Below, one piece after another: positions 41,005-51,019 of a stretch of DNA of 64,000 nucleotides. The DNA is taken from positions 1 through 64,000 of the forward strand of contig NZ_ML769304.1 in NCBI RefSeq assembly GCF_009720385.1, read 5' to 3'. A model generated the notes under the pieces. It was given only the letters and a program-made list of their open reading frames with translations. It was not told where the DNA came from and made no database searches. Within the stretch, counting starts at the first letter, position 1, and every line of letters starts with the position of its first letter. The position numbers were made by a program, and so were the translations under genes. Source of the DNA: Catellatospora vulcania. Lineage in GTDB: Bacteria; Actinomycetota; Actinomycetes; Mycobacteriales; Micromonosporaceae.

Positions 41005-41045
41005 CCCGAGTCGGCCCCACCCGACCCACACTGCCACCGCCGCCG

Positions 41046-41515
41046 TCACACGCAGTCGGGGAACCTGGTGCCGACAAGGGTGCAGTCGGTGCCCGGCACC
41101 CGGGTGCCGAACTGGTTGAAGAACCGCAGGTTCCACGTCGTGCCGGTGTCGCGCAAGACGCCGTAGCCGAACTGGTCCACCGTGACGAGTTCCCCGATGG
41201 CGACCCCGTCGAGGGGCCTGCCGACCAGGGCGCTGTCCTGCCACGTCTGCGGATCCAGCTCGGTGCCCGACGCGCCCACCGTCACCACCGGCGGGCGGTG
41301 GAACTGGGCGCTCGCGTCGAAGGCGAGCATCTGGTACAGGTGGATGTGCCCGGCCAGGACCAGGTTGATCCGCCGGTCGAGGATGCCGAGGCTGGTCGAG
41401 GCCACGGCGGCGGACAGGATCTCGTCGATCCACACCGGGTTGCCGGCCGGGGTCGCGCCGCGCACGGCCCAGATCGGCGCATGGCTCAGCAGGAGGTTGT
41501 CCCCCGCCTGCGCAA
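41046..41515 (-). pseudogene. C-terminal part of a secreted-type metallophosphatase
   Basis: The frame reads LLLSHAPIWAV, ILDRRINLVLAGHIHLYQML (the GHxH metal motif) and VVTVGASGTELDPQTW, then ends FGTRVPGTDCTLVGTRFPDC V-like with two cysteines, as in extracellular calcineurin-like phosphatases. The N-terminal DxH, GDxxD and GNHE motifs are missing. Upstream of ~41515 the DNA instead encodes the end of a plus-strand gene. Cut by rearrangement. Confidence 0.75.
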
Positions 41516-41591
41516 GATCGCCTACCTGGTGGAGACGCAGTTGCGGCCGCGCGAGCAGGTGCTGGGCCGGGCTCGGCAGATGCGGCGGTGA
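41516..41591 (+). pseudogene. C-terminal tail of an unknown protein
   Basis: About 25 codons (IAYLVETQLRPREQVLGRAR...) end in TGA that overlaps the GTG of the next frame, so this looks like the 3' end of the first gene of a two-gene unit whose body has been deleted. Confidence 0.4.
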
Positions 41592-42137
41592 GCAGGGCGG
41601 CGGGGGCGGCCGACCAGACAGCCTTAGAGCAGGCTGCCGCCCACGCGATCCTCGCCGCACAGAAGCTCGCTCAGCTGCATCGAGAGTTCGATGCCGCCAC
41701 CTCCTCCACCGTGTCGCCGAGGATGGAGACCGTCGCGCAGCTCAGTGTGCAAGCTGAGAACCTGCGTCAGCGGATCCGCGAGGGCGACCGAGCGGCCGGC
41801 TTATGGCGGCAGCACGGCACTCAACGTCGCCTACCACCTCACTCTGCTGGCCTACTCCGCGAACCGACCAAACAACTACCCCAGCCTGCTGATCATTGAC
41901 TCGCCGCGTAAAGCGATCGGCAACACTCCAGCCGACCGTGCCCTCGGACACCGGATCCACCGCCGTCTGGTCACACTTTCCGAGCTGCTGAATGTTCAGC
42001 TCATCATCGCTGACAACGACGTCTCCCTTGACGTCATCGGCAATAGATACAGGATCGAACTGACCGCTGACCGAACCGCCGTCCCCGGAATCCGCAACAC
42101 TGGCGTGGGGCGGGGCACCCGGGTCGAGGACCTGTGA
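41588..42137 (+). pseudogene. SMC/RecN-like ATPase, internally deleted and frameshifted
   Basis: From GTG 41588 a coiled-coil region reads EQAAAHAILAAQKLAQLHRE and ETVAQLSVQAENLRQRIREG. Near 41800 the meaningful frame changes to STALNVAYHLTLLAYSA, SLLIIDSPRKAIGNTPADRA (Walker B and D-loop type LLIIDSP) and VQLIIADNDVS. The Walker A half and most of the coiled coil are gone. The original was probably a large SMC-like ATPase, perhaps of a defence or DNA-repair pair with the gene whose tail lies just upstream. Confidence 0.55.
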
Positions 42138-42183
42138 CCAGGTGTGGGGTCAGGGCATCGTCATGGCGACCCGGTCCTAAGGG

Positions 42184-42813
42184 TTACCGGAGCAGGGGCA
42201 GGAGGACGCCGTCGACGATCTGTGCGATGTCATCGTCACTGATTGGGCGATCGTGGACGACTCCCCAGTGGACTAGAAGGGCGATGGCGGCGGATACCGC
42301 GATCGTGCGTCCGTCCTGCGGAGGGTTGCGTCGGGGGGGCAGGTCGCCACGCTGCGCCGCGTGGTCCAGCACACCTGCGAGAGCTTGGTGCAACGAGTCG
42401 ACGTAGCGCTTTCGGATGAGGCTGCACAGCTCCGGCTCCTGCCGGGCTGTGTCCAGCAGGGCCGAGACCAGGTCGACCCGGGAGGTGTTCTGGCTGCCCG
42501 TGGTGCTGGCCAGGGTGGCGAGGAGCTCCTCGCGCAGGCGCCCGCTCCCGAGGACGACCGGCACGACGTCGTCGGCGAGTCCCGCGTGGCTGAGGGCTTC
42601 CGCGGCGAGTTCAGCGCGCGAGGGCCAGCGTCGGTACACGGTCGCCTTGCCCACCCCGGCTCGTGCGGCGGCCTTGTCCATGGTCAAGGCCGGGTAACCG
42701 CCCTCGGCGAGCAACTCCGTCGCGGCGCGCAGGATCTGGGCGTCCCGGGCGGGGTCGCGAGGCGGTCCGGAGACGCCGGGGGGCCGCCGCAGCTGCGCAC
42801 CGGGTGGGGGCAT
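42184..42813 (-). CDS. TetR-family regulator
   Basis: 209 residues, intact. HTH region DAQILRAATELLAEGGYPAL, TMDKAAARAGVGKATVYRRW and PSRAELAAEAL. The C-terminal part (LVSALLDTARQEPELCSLIR, KRYVDSLHQALAGVLDHAAQ) is the TetR_C_11-like ligand domain. The start codon faces a truncated plus-strand gene two bases away, probably its former target, whose promoter has been lost. It is the only whole gene in a region of wreckage. Confidence 0.8.
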   Translation of the reverse strand: MPPPGAQLRRPPGVSGPPRDPARDAQILRAATELLAEGGYPALTMDKAAARAGVGKATVYRRWPSRAELAAEALSHAGLADDVVPVVLGSGRLREELLATLASTTGSQNTSRVDLVSALLDTARQEPELCSLIRKRYVDSLHQALAGVLDHAAQRGDLPPRRNPPQDGRTIAVSAAIALLVHWGVVHDRPISDDDIAQIVDGVLLPLLR

Positions 42814-42814
42814 G

Positions 42815-43028
42815 GGGGCGCCGCGAGATCACCACCGACTTCATCTCCCTGGAAGAGCTGACGCAGCGCTACGGCGCATCCGCAGCGTTCGGCGACGTCT
42901 GGAATGACCGTGTCGGCTACCCCGCACGCCCCCACCACTCCGCCGCCTACGGCCTGACCACGACGACCTTCGCGCAGTGGGCAGCGCGGCAGGACTGGAG
43001 CACCGTGACCGCCTCAACGCCTAGCTGA
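42815..43028 (+). pseudogene. C-terminal fragment of an unknown enzyme
   Basis: About 70 codons without start: REITTDFISLEELTQRYGAS, AAFGDVWNDRVGYPARPHHS and TTTTFAQWAARQDW. It reads as the end of a real soluble protein that I cannot assign. The frame is intact up to the TetR start on the opposite strand, so the front was removed in the same event that brought the two together. Followed by a strong terminator. Confidence 0.45.
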
Positions 43029-43037
43029 ACTTACGCA

Positions 43038-43061
43038 GCCCGCGCCGGGACCGGCGCGGGC
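43038..43061. terminator. Very stable hairpin, terminator
   Basis: gcccgcgccgg / ccggcgcgggc with a two-base loop (11-bp stem), extended by acgca/tgcgt around it. Ten bases past the stop of the enzyme fragment. Confidence 0.8.
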
Positions 43062-43406
43062 GTCCTGCGTCGGGGAGTATCGGTAACGGAACTAACGCTA
43101 AGGGATGATCTTGATTCGCCGAGGGATGTGCTGACGCGATATCTTGACCTAGTCCAACAATCCATGATGGGCCGGGAAGCATTAGTGCAGAGGAATGCAC
43201 GCCGCGGACGACTACCTACGCCCCGGTCAGTGGTCCTCGGCCTGGCAGCAAGCGTCCGTTCGCGCAACGCGCGCGGAGTCAGCCGCCGACGTCGATGCCG
43301 GGCCGCCTGGCCGGGTCGCTATCGCGCTCGCGATCTCCCGCACCACGCCCCCTCATCCGGGCCCTACGCGGCCTCGGCGTGCGACGAACAGCTGCCATTA
43401 TTGATG
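43062..43406. other. 345-base stretch without a recognisable gene
   Basis: The first ~130 bases are richer in A/T than the rest of the window. A short plus-strand frame (43195-43404, with DDYLRPGQWSSAWQQASVRA) has some protein character but no family or ribosome site. No tRNA, repeat or insertion-sequence end was found. Confidence 0.5.
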
Positions 43407-44225
43407 TCAGCGGCAGGCGCGGTAGTGGTGGCCCTCCTGCGTATGAAAGGTGATCTGGGTGTCGCCGCGGGTCCCCTGCACCGGGGTGCCGGTGGCGAGA
43501 TCGATCAGCGGTGTGTCGGCGAGCAGTGTGCTGCGTACGGTGAGCAGCCGTGCGGTCGTGGTGTGCAGGTCGAGTGCGGTCGCCGCCCGGGCCTGCCAGC
43601 CGATGTCGACGGTGACGCCGCCGCGGGCGCGCAGGCCGGTGACAGTGCCGTCGGGCCAGGCGGCGGGCAGTGCGGGCAGTACGTCGATCACGCCGAGGTG
43701 GCTTTGGAGCAGCAGTTCGGCGATGCCGGCGGTGGCTCCGAAGTTGCCGTCGATCTGGAACGGCGGGTGGTCACAGAGCAGGTTCGGCAGGGTGCTGTGG
43801 CGCAGCTGGCCGGTGAGCAGGCGGTGGGCGCGGTCGCCGTCGCGTAGCCGCGCCCAAAAGTTGATCTTCCAGGCTCGGCTCCATCCGGTGCCGCCGTCGC
43901 CGCGGGCGGCCAGCGTCACCGATGCCGCGGCGGCAAGGTCGGTGCCGGCCGGGGTGCAGCGCGAAGAGCTGCGACACGTGCCGGTGGGTGTTTGCGGGGT
44001 CGTCGAGGTCTGCTTTCCATTCCTGCAGGTGTCCCCATGCGCCGACGCGCAGGCCGGGGTCCAGCCGGGCCTGCACTTCGCGCAGCCGCGCCCGCAGGCC
44101 GGTGTCCACGTCGAGGGTGTGTGCCGCTTGCAGGGTGTTGGCGACCAGGTCGCCGATGATCTGCTGGGCCATCGCCGTGCCGGCGACGTGTTCTCCGTGC
44201 TCGGGTGCCAGGACGGCCGACAGGC
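43407..44225 (-). pseudogene. C-terminal half of a GH95 glycoside hydrolase, frameshifted
   Basis: Two frames are needed. The upstream one has [20 protein letters not shown] and [20 protein letters not shown] then [14 protein letters not shown], the central GH95 motif. Near 43945 the frame changes and continues [40 protein letters not shown] and [16 protein letters not shown] to the end. GH95 includes alpha-L-fucosidases and alpha-L-galactosidases. The front half is missing: at ~44225 the sequence passes into a transposase relic. A former member of the neighbouring glycosidase locus. Confidence 0.8.
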
Positions 44226-44610
44226 ACTCGGACCCGTAACTTCTTGAGCACCGGAATGAACTGCGGGCTGTCCGCGGCCTGCCCCGCGGTCAGGACGAAC
44301 GCCAGCGGACGGCACTTCCGGTCGGCAGCCAGATGAATCTTGCTGGTCTGCCCGCCCCTCGAACGTCCGAGAAGGGCAGCCTTCAACCGAAGTTTGCGCC
44401 GTCGCCGGATGCATCGCCGCTCGTCCTCCTCGATGCAGTCTCTGGTGCCCTGTCCGTCTCGTCCTTTCGAGCCGCCCCCTTTTGCCAGGCCTCCTCCTCT
44501 TCGGCGGCAGCCTTACCCAGAGCAGCGATGACGTCCTGGCCAAGGTGCATCCCCGCAGCATCGTGGTGAGCCCGGGCAGTGGTCGAGTCCACGCTGACTA
44601 GGGACAAGTC
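44226..44610 (-). mobile_element. IS5-family (IS1647-like) transposase remnant
   Basis: Two consecutive frames from the middle of a transposase: [20 protein letters not shown] and [20 protein letters not shown], then [20 protein letters not shown] and [20 protein letters not shown]. The first DDE aspartate is present; both the beginning and the second half with the remaining acidic residues are missing, and no terminal repeats are seen. It differs clearly from the IS5-type element at 4559-5518. Confidence 0.7.
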
Positions 44611-44749
44611 CGTCCGAGCACCAGCACACCGGCCGCAGCCGACAGCTGAGCCAGTGACCGAGAAGCCAGGGCGCCCCCTCGCAGTGTTCGTAGGCCGCCG
44701 CCCTGCCACCTATCTGCCCAGCCCCGCGCACCGACGGCGCTGCGACGGC

Positions 44750-45073
44750 TTAGTAGTCCATGTTGTCAACCATGGCCTGCTGGCACTGGTGGTATTCCAG
44801 AAAGCCGCCGGAATCGTCGACCTCGCGAGCATCCACCGCAACCGAGCGGAACACCTCGTCGAACCCGACGTCGAGACCTGAGCCGACCCACTGCATGGCT
44901 TCGGGCAGCTGGGTACTCAGCCACGCGTCGAACCGTCGAACAGTTCGAAGACGTCGGCGATCTCGGTTTCGGTCGCAGGCCGCAGCGAGAACATCGGGCT
45001 GCTGCGTACCTTGGTCAGGCCTACCTGCACCGCCCCGACACCGGGCGTGTGCAGGTAGATCGGCGCGCCGTGC
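44750..45073 (-). pseudogene. Gene of unknown family broken by an 8-bp tandem duplication
   Basis: Two abutting frames make one plausible protein of ~105 residues: APIYLHTPGVGAVQVGLTKV, RSSPMFSLRPATETEIADVF, then after the break AWLSTQLPEAMQWVGSGLDV, GFDEVFRSVAVDAREVDDSG and GFLEYHQCQQAMVDNMDY. The break coincides with the exact tandem repeat cgtcgaac-cgtcgaac at 44926-44941. Without the extra eight bases the frame would be continuous. The family is unknown to me. It follows the lactate oxidase gene directly. Confidence 0.55.
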
Positions 45074-45076
45074 TGG

Positions 45077-46318
45077 CTACAAATGCTGCGCCCGAGGTAG
45101 CAGTCGATGGAGCTGGGTCACGTGACGTGGTTCGAGCTCTCCGATGGCAGCAACGCCCAGTAGCTTCATCGTGCGGATCAGTTGCTCTGTGAGGATCTGT
45201 ATGGTCCGGTCGACGCCTGGGCGGCCGCCGGCCATCAGGCCGTACAGGTAGGCCCGTCCGATGAGCGTGAATTTGGCGCCGAGTGCGATGGAGGCCACGA
45301 TGTCGGCGCCGTTCATGATCCCGGTGTCGATGGCGATCTCGGTGTCCTTACCGACCTCACGTGTGACGTGCGGTAGCAGTTGGAACGGGACAGGCGCGCG
45401 ATCGAGTTGCCGGCCTCCGTGGTTGGACAGGACCAGGCCGTCGACACCGGCGTTGACCAGCCGTTTGGCGTCTTCGACGGTTTGGACGCCTTTGACGACG
45501 AGTTTGCCCGGCCACATCGCCCGGATGATGCTGAGGTCCGCGTAGGAGATCGTGGGGTCCATCGCGGAGTCGAGCAGCTCCCCCACAGTGCCGCCGGTCG
45601 ACGACAGTGAGGCGAATTCCAGTTTCGGGGTGGTGAGGAAGTCCCACCACCACCATGGGCGCGGGACCGCGTCGAGGATGGTGCGGGCTGTCAGCTGTGG
45701 CGGGATGGAGAATCCGTTGCGTTTGTCGCGCAGCCGCGCACCGGCCACCGGAGTGTCGACGGTGAACATCAGCGTGTCGTAGCCGGCGGCTGCGGCGCGT
45801 TCGACCAGGTTGTACGAGATTTCACGTTGTCGCATGACGTAGAGCTGGAACCAGTTGCGGCCTTGGGGGTTAGCGGCGCGTACGTCCTCGATCGAAGTGG
45901 TGCCCAGCGTCGACAAGGTGAACGGGATTCCTGCGGCACCGGCGGCGCCGGCACCGGCGAGCTCGCCTTCGGTCTGCATGAGTCGGGTGAAGCCGGTCGG
46001 GGCGATCCCGAAGGGCAGCGCGGAGGGCCCGCCGAAGATCGTGGTCGAGGTATCGACGGCGGATACGTCCTGCAGGATCGAAGGGTGGAATTCGACGTCG
46101 TCGAACGCCTGCCGGGCGCGGGTGAGCGAGATTTCGCCTTCGGCGGCGCCGTCGGTGTAGTCGAACGCGGCCTTCGGGGTGCGCCGTTTCGCGATGGCGC
46201 GCAGGTCGTGGATGGTGAGGGCTTTGGCCAGGCGACGCCTGGATGCGTTGAGTTCTGGGCGTTTGAACCGCACGAGCTCAGCCATCTCGGCCGGTCGGGG
46301 GAACTGTCGCTTGACCAT
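45077..46318 (-). CDS. lldD: FMN-dependent L-lactate dehydrogenase/oxidase (alpha-hydroxy acid)
   Basis: 413 residues. Full FMN alpha-hydroxyacid oxidase barrel: [20 protein letters not shown] (tyrosine of the active site), [80 protein letters not shown] with the lysine, and [14 protein letters not shown] with the catalytic His and Arg. Cytosolic or membrane-associated; converts L-lactate to pyruvate. In this operon it fits as the last step, consuming lactate made from lactaldehyde by the RhaD fusion. Starts 10 bases behind the kinase gene. Confidence 0.85.
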   Translation of the reverse strand: MVKRQFPRPAEMAELVRFKRPELNASRRRLAKALTIHDLRAIAKRRTPKAAFDYTDGAAEGEISLTRARQAFDDVEFHPSILQDVSAVDTSTTIFGGPSALPFGIAPTGFTRLMQTEGELAGAGAAGAAGIPFTLSTLGTTSIEDVRAANPQGRNWFQLYVMRQREISYNLVERAAAAGYDTLMFTVDTPVAGARLRDKRNGFSIPPQLTARTILDAVPRPWWWWDFLTTPKLEFASLSSTGGTVGELLDSAMDPTISYADLSIIRAMWPGKLVVKGVQTVEDAKRLVNAGVDGLVLSNHGGRQLDRAPVPFQLLPHVTREVGKDTEIAIDTGIMNGADIVASIALGAKFTLIGRAYLYGLMAGGRPGVDRTIQILTEQLIRTMKLLGVAAIGELEPRHVTQLHRLLPRAQHL

Positions 46319-46328
46319 CGGTTTGTGC

Positions 46329-47753
46329 CTACCGGGGTTCGTATCGGGTCAGGGTGAAAGACCGTGCGGCAATTGCGCGCAGCGATCGGAGATCATTGTC
46401 GATCATGCCGAGGGCGCGTGCCTGGATGAGGAGGTTGCCCGCGGTGGTGGCTTCGACGGGACCGGCGATGACGGGCAGTCCGGCGCGGTCGGCGGTCGCC
46501 TGGCAGAGCAGGGCGTTGTTCGCCCCGCCGCCCAGGAGGTGGATGACCGTGACGGGCCGTTGGGCTAGTCGTGCGGCGTCGTGGACCGCCTGGGCGAATG
46601 CCGCCGCGAGGCTTTCCACGATGCTCCGGACGACTTCCGCTGGGGTCAGCGGCGGTCTGCTGCCATGGTCATGGCACCACTGTCTGATGCGTGCCGGGAT
46701 GTCGCCTGGCGGCAGGAATACCGGGTCGTTGACGTCGAACGCCGTGACGGGTCCGTTGACGGCTGCGGCTTCGTGGAGCAGCTGCTGCAGGCGGGCGGCT
46801 CGCTGTGTGTCGGTGGCGGTGGGCTCCCAGTGACGTAGCGATTCCGACAGCAGCCACAGTCCCATGACGTTGTGCAGGAATCGGGTGCGGCCGTCGACGC
46901 CGCCTTCGTTGGTGAAGTTCGCATTGAGCGCATCGTCGGTGATGACTGGCTCATCGAGTTCCAGGCCGACGAGTCCCCACGTGCCGCATGAGATGTAGGC
47001 AAAGTCGCGTTCGGTGTTGGGGATGGCGACCACGGCGGACGCGGTGTCGTGGGAGGCGACGGCGACGACGTCGATAGATCGGCCGACCGTGCGCGCGACG
47101 TCGGCTGTGAGCCGGCCGAGCTGTGTTCCGGCGTCGACCAGGGGTGCCAGCAGCCGGGTGGGGATCCCGATGGTGTCGGCCAGGCTGAGGTTCCACTGCC
47201 GGGTGTGTGGGTCGAGCAGCCCGGTGGTGGAGGCGTTGGTTCGCTCGGCGGCTTGGACGCCGGTCATCCAGAAGTTGATCAGGTCTGGGATGAGTAGCAT
47301 CCGGTCGGCGACGGCCAGCAGTTCACCGTCGGCCACCAGCTGGAACAGCGTGTTGAACGGCAGGTGCTGCAGGCCGTTCTGCTGGTACAGCTGCGGTGCC
47401 GCCATGCGGGCGTGGACGGCTGCGACACCTGCTTGGCTTCGGGCGTCGCGGTAGTGGTGCGGGATACCTAGCAGCCGGTCTGCGCGCAGCAGGCCGTAGT
47501 CGACGGCCCAGGAGTCGACTCCGACGCTGGCGATGCCGGGTGAGTGCCGCTCGGCGGCGGCGAGCCCGGCCAGGGTCTGCCGGTACAGGTCCAGCAGGTT
47601 CCAGTGGAGGCCGTCGCCGAGGCGGACCGGCTCGTTCGGGAACCGGGAGACCTCTTGTATGCGCAGCGCGCCGTCGTCGAGGTGGCCGACGATGACCCGG
47701 CCGCTGGTGGCGCCGAGGTCGACTGCGGCGACGTGTGCCGAGGTGCGGCTCAT
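46329..47753 (-). CDS. rhaB: L-rhamnulokinase
   Basis: 474 residues, FGGY kinase. N-terminal ATPase loop [54 protein letters not shown] with the catalytic-region aspartate typical of Rha[21 protein letters not shown], and the C-terminal ATP domain with [37 protein letters not shown] and [20 protein letters not shown]. Phosphorylates L-rhamnulose at O-1. ATGA overlap with the aldolase fusion upstream. Confidence 0.9.
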   Translation of the reverse strand: MSRTSAHVAAVDLGATSGRVIVGHLDDGALRIQEVSRFPNEPVRLGDGLHWNLLDLYRQTLAGLAAAERHSPGIASVGVDSWAVDYGLLRADRLLGIPHHYRDARSQAGVAAVHARMAAPQLYQQNGLQHLPFNTLFQLVADGELLAVADRMLLIPDLINFWMTGVQAAERTNASTTGLLDPHTRQWNLSLADTIGIPTRLLAPLVDAGTQLGRLTADVARTVGRSIDVVAVASHDTASAVVAIPNTERDFAYISCGTWGLVGLELDEPVITDDALNANFTNEGGVDGRTRFLHNVMGLWLLSESLRHWEPTATDTQRAARLQQLLHEAAAVNGPVTAFDVNDPVFLPPGDIPARIRQWCHDHGSRPPLTPAEVVRSIVESLAAAFAQAVHDAARLAQRPVTVIHLLGGGANNALLCQATADRAGLPVIAGPVEATTAGNLLIQARALGMIDNDLRSLRAIAARSFTLTRYEPR

Positions 47754-49780
47754 CGCAGGAAGGCCGGGGCGACGCCGGAGTCGACGGGGATGTGCAGGCC
47801 GGTCGTGCGGCTGAGCTCTGGACCGGTGAGCACGTAGACGGCGTCGGCGACGTGCTCGGGCAGGACTTCGCGTTTGAGGATGGTGCGGTCGGCGTAGAAC
47901 TGGCCGAGGTCTTCCTCTTTGACTCCGTAGGTCGCGGCACGTTGGGCGCCCCACCCGCCGGCGAAGATGCCCGACCCTCGGACGACGCCGTCGGGGTTGA
48001 TGCCGTTGACCCGCACCCCGTGCTGGCCGAGCTCTACCGCGAGCAGCCGGACCTGGTGTGCCTGGTCGGCCTTGGTCGCGGAGTAGGCGATGTTGTTGGG
48101 GCCTGCGAACACGGAGTTCTTCGACGAGATGTAGATGATGTCGCCGCCCATGCCTTGTTCGATCAGCGGTGCGGCGGCTGCCTTGGAGATCAGGAACGAG
48201 CCTTTGGCCATGACGTTGTGCTGCAGGTCCCAGTCTGATTCGGTGGTCTGCAGCAGTGGCTTGGACAGTGAGAGGCCGGCGTTGTTGACGATGAGGTCGA
48301 TGCCGCCGAACGCGAGCAGGGTCTCGTTGACGGCGGCTTGTACGGCGTCGGCGTCGGCGACGTTGGCGCCCACACCGATGGCGGTGTCGGCGTTGCCGAT
48401 TTCAGCGGCTGCGGCTTGTGCCTTCGCGGGGTCGAGGTCGGCGATGACGACGCAGGCGCCTTCGGCGGCCAAGCGGGCGGCGATGGCCTTGCCGATGCCC
48501 GATGCGGCCCCGGTGATCAGCGCGATCCGCCCCTGGTGGGACTTCGGTTTCGGCATGCGCTGCAGCTTGGCTTCCTCCAGGACCCAGTATTCGATGCCGA
48601 ACTTCTCCGACTCGGGGATCGGCTGGTAGGTCGACAGGGCTTCGGCACCGCGCATGACGTTGATGGCGTTGACGTAGAACTCGCCGGCGACGCGGGCGGT
48701 CTGCTTGTTGGCGCCATAGCTGAACATGCCTACGCCGGGCACGAGCACGATCAGCGGGTCTGCGCCGCGCATCGCGGGGGTGGCCGCGTCGGCGTGGCGC
48801 TGGTAGTAGGAGGTGTAGTCGGCGCGGTATGCCTGGTGCTGCTGTTTGAGGGCGGCGATGGTGTCTTCGACGCTGGCGGTGGCGGGCAGGTCCAGCAGCA
48901 TCGGCTTGACCTTGGTGCGCAGGAAGTGGTCGGGGCAGCTGGTGCCGAGCTCGGCCAGGGCAGGGGCTTTGGCTGAGGCAAGGAAGTCGAGCACGACGTC
49001 GGTGTCGGTGAAGTGTCCGACCATGGGCTTTTCGGTGGAGGCAAGGCCGCGGATGGTCGCGGCTAGGGCGGCCGCTTTGGCCTTGCGTTCGGTGTCAGGT
49101 AGGGCTTGGTAGCCGGGCCGGCTGGCGCCGAAGGGCTCAGCGATGCCGTGCTCATCGATGTACCGCTGCGCGGTGCGGATGATCCACAGGGAGTTCTGCT
49201 CGCATTGGTCGCTGGTGTCGCCCCAGGCGGTGATGCCGTGGCCGCCGAGGATGGTGCCGATCGCCTGCGGGTTGGCTTGCTTGATGGCGGCGATGTCGAG
49301 GCCGAGCTGGAAGCCGGGGCGCCGCCACGGCACCCAGACCACCTTGTCGCCGAAGATCTTCTTGGTGAGGTCTTCGCCGTCGGCGGCGGTGGCGATGGCG
49401 ATGCCGCTGTCGGGGTGCAGGTGGTCGACGTGGGCGGCGTCGAGCAGGCCGTGCATGGCGGTGTCGATGCTGGGTGCGGCTCCGCCGCGGCCATGCAGGC
49501 AGTAGTCGAACGCGGCGACCATGTCGTCTTCGTGTTCGACGCCGGGGTAGGTGCGGGCGAGTGCGTCGAGCCGGTCGCGGCGCAGCACGGCGAGGCCGGC
49601 TGCGGTCAGGGTGCCGAGGTCTCCGCCGGAGCCTTTGACCCAGACGAGTTCGACGGGGTCGCCGGTGACCGGGTCGGTGCCGGTTGCTTTGGCGGAGGTG
49701 TTGCCGCCGGCGTAGTTGGTGTTGGCCGGGTCGGCGCCCAGGCGGTTGCTGCGGGCGATGAGGTCGTCGACGGTGCTCAC
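47750..49780 (-). CDS. rhaEW: Bifunctional rhamnulose-1-phosphate aldolase / lactaldehyde dehydrogenase
   Basis: 676 residues from a GTG with a GGGGGAG site. Residues 1-~410: class II aldolase with NTNYAGGNTSAKATG, VKGSGGDLGTLTAAGLAVL, VDHLHPDSGIAIATAADGED (metal histidines) and GGHGITAWG. Residues ~425-676: SDR with IALITGAASGIGKAIAARLA, NNAGLS, ISSKNSVFAGPNNIAYSATK and DRTILKREVLPEHVADAVYV. This is the known RhaEW-type fusion: cleaves rhamnulose-1-phosphate to DHAP and L-lactaldehyde and oxidises the latter to L-lactate. Between the isomerase (75 bases upstream) and the kinase. Confidence 0.9.
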   Translation of the reverse strand: MSTVDDLIARSNRLGADPANTNYAGGNTSAKATGTDPVTGDPVELVWVKGSGGDLGTLTAAGLAVLRRDRLDALARTYPGVEHEDDMVAAFDYCLHGRGGAAPSIDTAMHGLLDAAHVDHLHPDSGIAIATAADGEDLTKKIFGDKVVWVPWRRPGFQLGLDIAAIKQANPQAIGTILGGHGITAWGDTSDQCEQNSLWIIRTAQRYIDEHGIAEPFGASRPGYQALPDTERKAKAAALAATIRGLASTEKPMVGHFTDTDVVLDFLASAKAPALAELGTSCPDHFLRTKVKPMLLDLPATASVEDTIAALKQQHQAYRADYTSYYQRHADAATPAMRGADPLIVLVPGVGMFSYGANKQTARVAGEFYVNAINVMRGAEALSTYQPIPESEKFGIEYWVLEEAKLQRMPKPKSHQGRIALITGAASGIGKAIAARLAAEGACVVIADLDPAKAQAAAAEIGNADTAIGVGANVADADAVQAAVNETLLAFGGIDLIVNNAGLSLSKPLLQTTESDWDLQHNVMAKGSFLISKAAAAPLIEQGMGGDIIYISSKNSVFAGPNNIAYSATKADQAHQVRLLAVELGQHGVRVNGINPDGVVRGSGIFAGGWGAQRAATYGVKEEDLGQFYADRTILKREVLPEHVADAVYVLTGPELSRTTGLHIPVDSGVAPAFLR

Positions 49781-49855
49781 GGTGCGTACTCCCCCACGGC
49801 GGTGGCCGCCGTGTGCTTGATGTGATGAGGGTCAGGTGCGGGGTCGGTGTCGGGG

Positions 49856-51019
49856 TCAGGCGCCCCAACCGGCGGCGTTGCCGCCGACGCGTTCGGCGCT
49901 GACCTTGGCCAGGTAGCCGGAAGCGCGGTAGGCCGCGATCGGCTCGGGTTCTAGGCCCATGTCTTCGCGCAGCTGGCGCAGCATGGGACGGACGTCGGTG
50001 TGGTAGGCATCCATGATGATGTCGTTGGCGGCCAGGACGTCGCCGTCGCGTTGTGCGGCGGCCAGCGCGGTCCGGTCGATCAGCAGCGCCTTGGCGGTGG
50101 CTTCCTGGACGTTGAGCACCGACCGGATCACTGCTTGGATCTTCGGTTCGATGTTGTGGCACTGGTCGAGCATGAACGCGATGCCGCCGTCGGGGGTGAC
50201 GGCGCCGGCAGCGGCGATCTCGTTCATGATCCGGAACAGTTGGAACGGGTCGGCGGCTCCGGCCATGAGGTCGTCGTCGGCGTAGAACCGCGAGTTGAAG
50301 TCGAACGCGCCGAGGCGGTGCTGGCGCAGCAGGAACGCGACGATGAATTCGATGTTGGTGCCGGGAGCGTGGTGGCCGGTGTCGATGACGACCTGCGCCC
50401 GGGGGCCGAGTTCGACGCAGTGGGCGTAGGCGGTGCCCCAGTCGGGGACGTCGGTGGCGTAGAACGCGGGCTCGAACAGCTTGTACTCCAGCAGCATCCG
50501 CTGTTGGCCGGTCAGCCTCGCGTATGCCTGCTGCAGGGCGTCGGCCAGCCGGTCCTGGCGGGTGCGGAGATCGTCCTGGCCGGGGTAGTTGGTGCCGTCG
50601 GCGAACCACAGCTTCAGGTCGGGTGAGCCGGTGGCGTCCATGATGTCGACGCATTCGAGCAGGTGCTCGACGGCCTTGCGGCGTACTGCCGGGTCGGGGT
50701 TGGTGACCGAGCCGAGGCGGTAGTCGTCGTCTTGGAAGACGTTGGCGTTGATGGTGCCCAGCCGGATGCCGTGCTCGGCGGCGTAGGCGGCCAGGTGCTG
50801 GTAGTCGCTGACCTTGTCCCAGGGGATGTGCAGGGCCACCGACGGGGCGATGCCGGTGAAGCGGTGCACGGTGGCGGCGTCGGCGATCTTCTCGTACGGG
50901 TCGCGGGGTACGCCGGGTTGGGCAAAGACCTTGAACCGGGTGCCGGAGTTGCCGTAGGCCCACGACGGTGTCTCGATCTCCTGCCGGCGCAGGATGTCGG
51001 TGATGGCGGTGGGGTTCAT
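49856..51019 (-). CDS. rhaI: L-rhamnose isomerase (RhaI type)
   Basis: 387 residues. TIM barrel with the RhaI signature: RFKVFAQPGVPRDPYEKIAD at the start, LKLWFADGTNYPGQDDLRTR, MLLEYKLFEPAFYATDVPDW (metal-binding Glu), VVIDTGHHAPGTNIEFIVAF (Asp, His), FDFNSRFYADDDLMAGAADP (substrate-site Asp pair) and MLDQCHNIEPKI. Length and motifs match the Pseudomonas-type RhaI and not the longer E. coli RhaA. Converts L-rhamnose to L-rhamnulose. ATG overlaps the GH3 stop by four bases. Confidence 0.9.
   Translation of the reverse strand: MNPTAITDILRRQEIETPSWAYGNSGTRFKVFAQPGVPRDPYEKIADAATVHRFTGIAPSVALHIPWDKVSDYQHLAAYAAEHGIRLGTINANVFQDDDYRLGSVTNPDPAVRRKAVEHLLECVDIMDATGSPDLKLWFADGTNYPGQDDLRTRQDRLADALQQAYARLTGQQRMLLEYKLFEPAFYATDVPDWGTAYAHCVELGPRAQVVIDTGHHAPGTNIEFIVAFLLRQHRLGAFDFNSRFYADDDLMAGAADPFQLFRIMNEIAAAGAVTPDGGIAFMLDQCHNIEPKIQAVIRSVLNVQEATAKALLIDRTALAAAQRDGDVLAANDIIMDAYHTDVRPMLRQLREDMGLEPEPIAAYRASGYLAKVSAERVGGNAAGWGA

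Noticed and set aside
43062-43406. tRNA, attachment site or phage end in the AT-richer spacer
   Set aside because: No cloverleaf, no repeat of a tRNA end and no integrase nearby.
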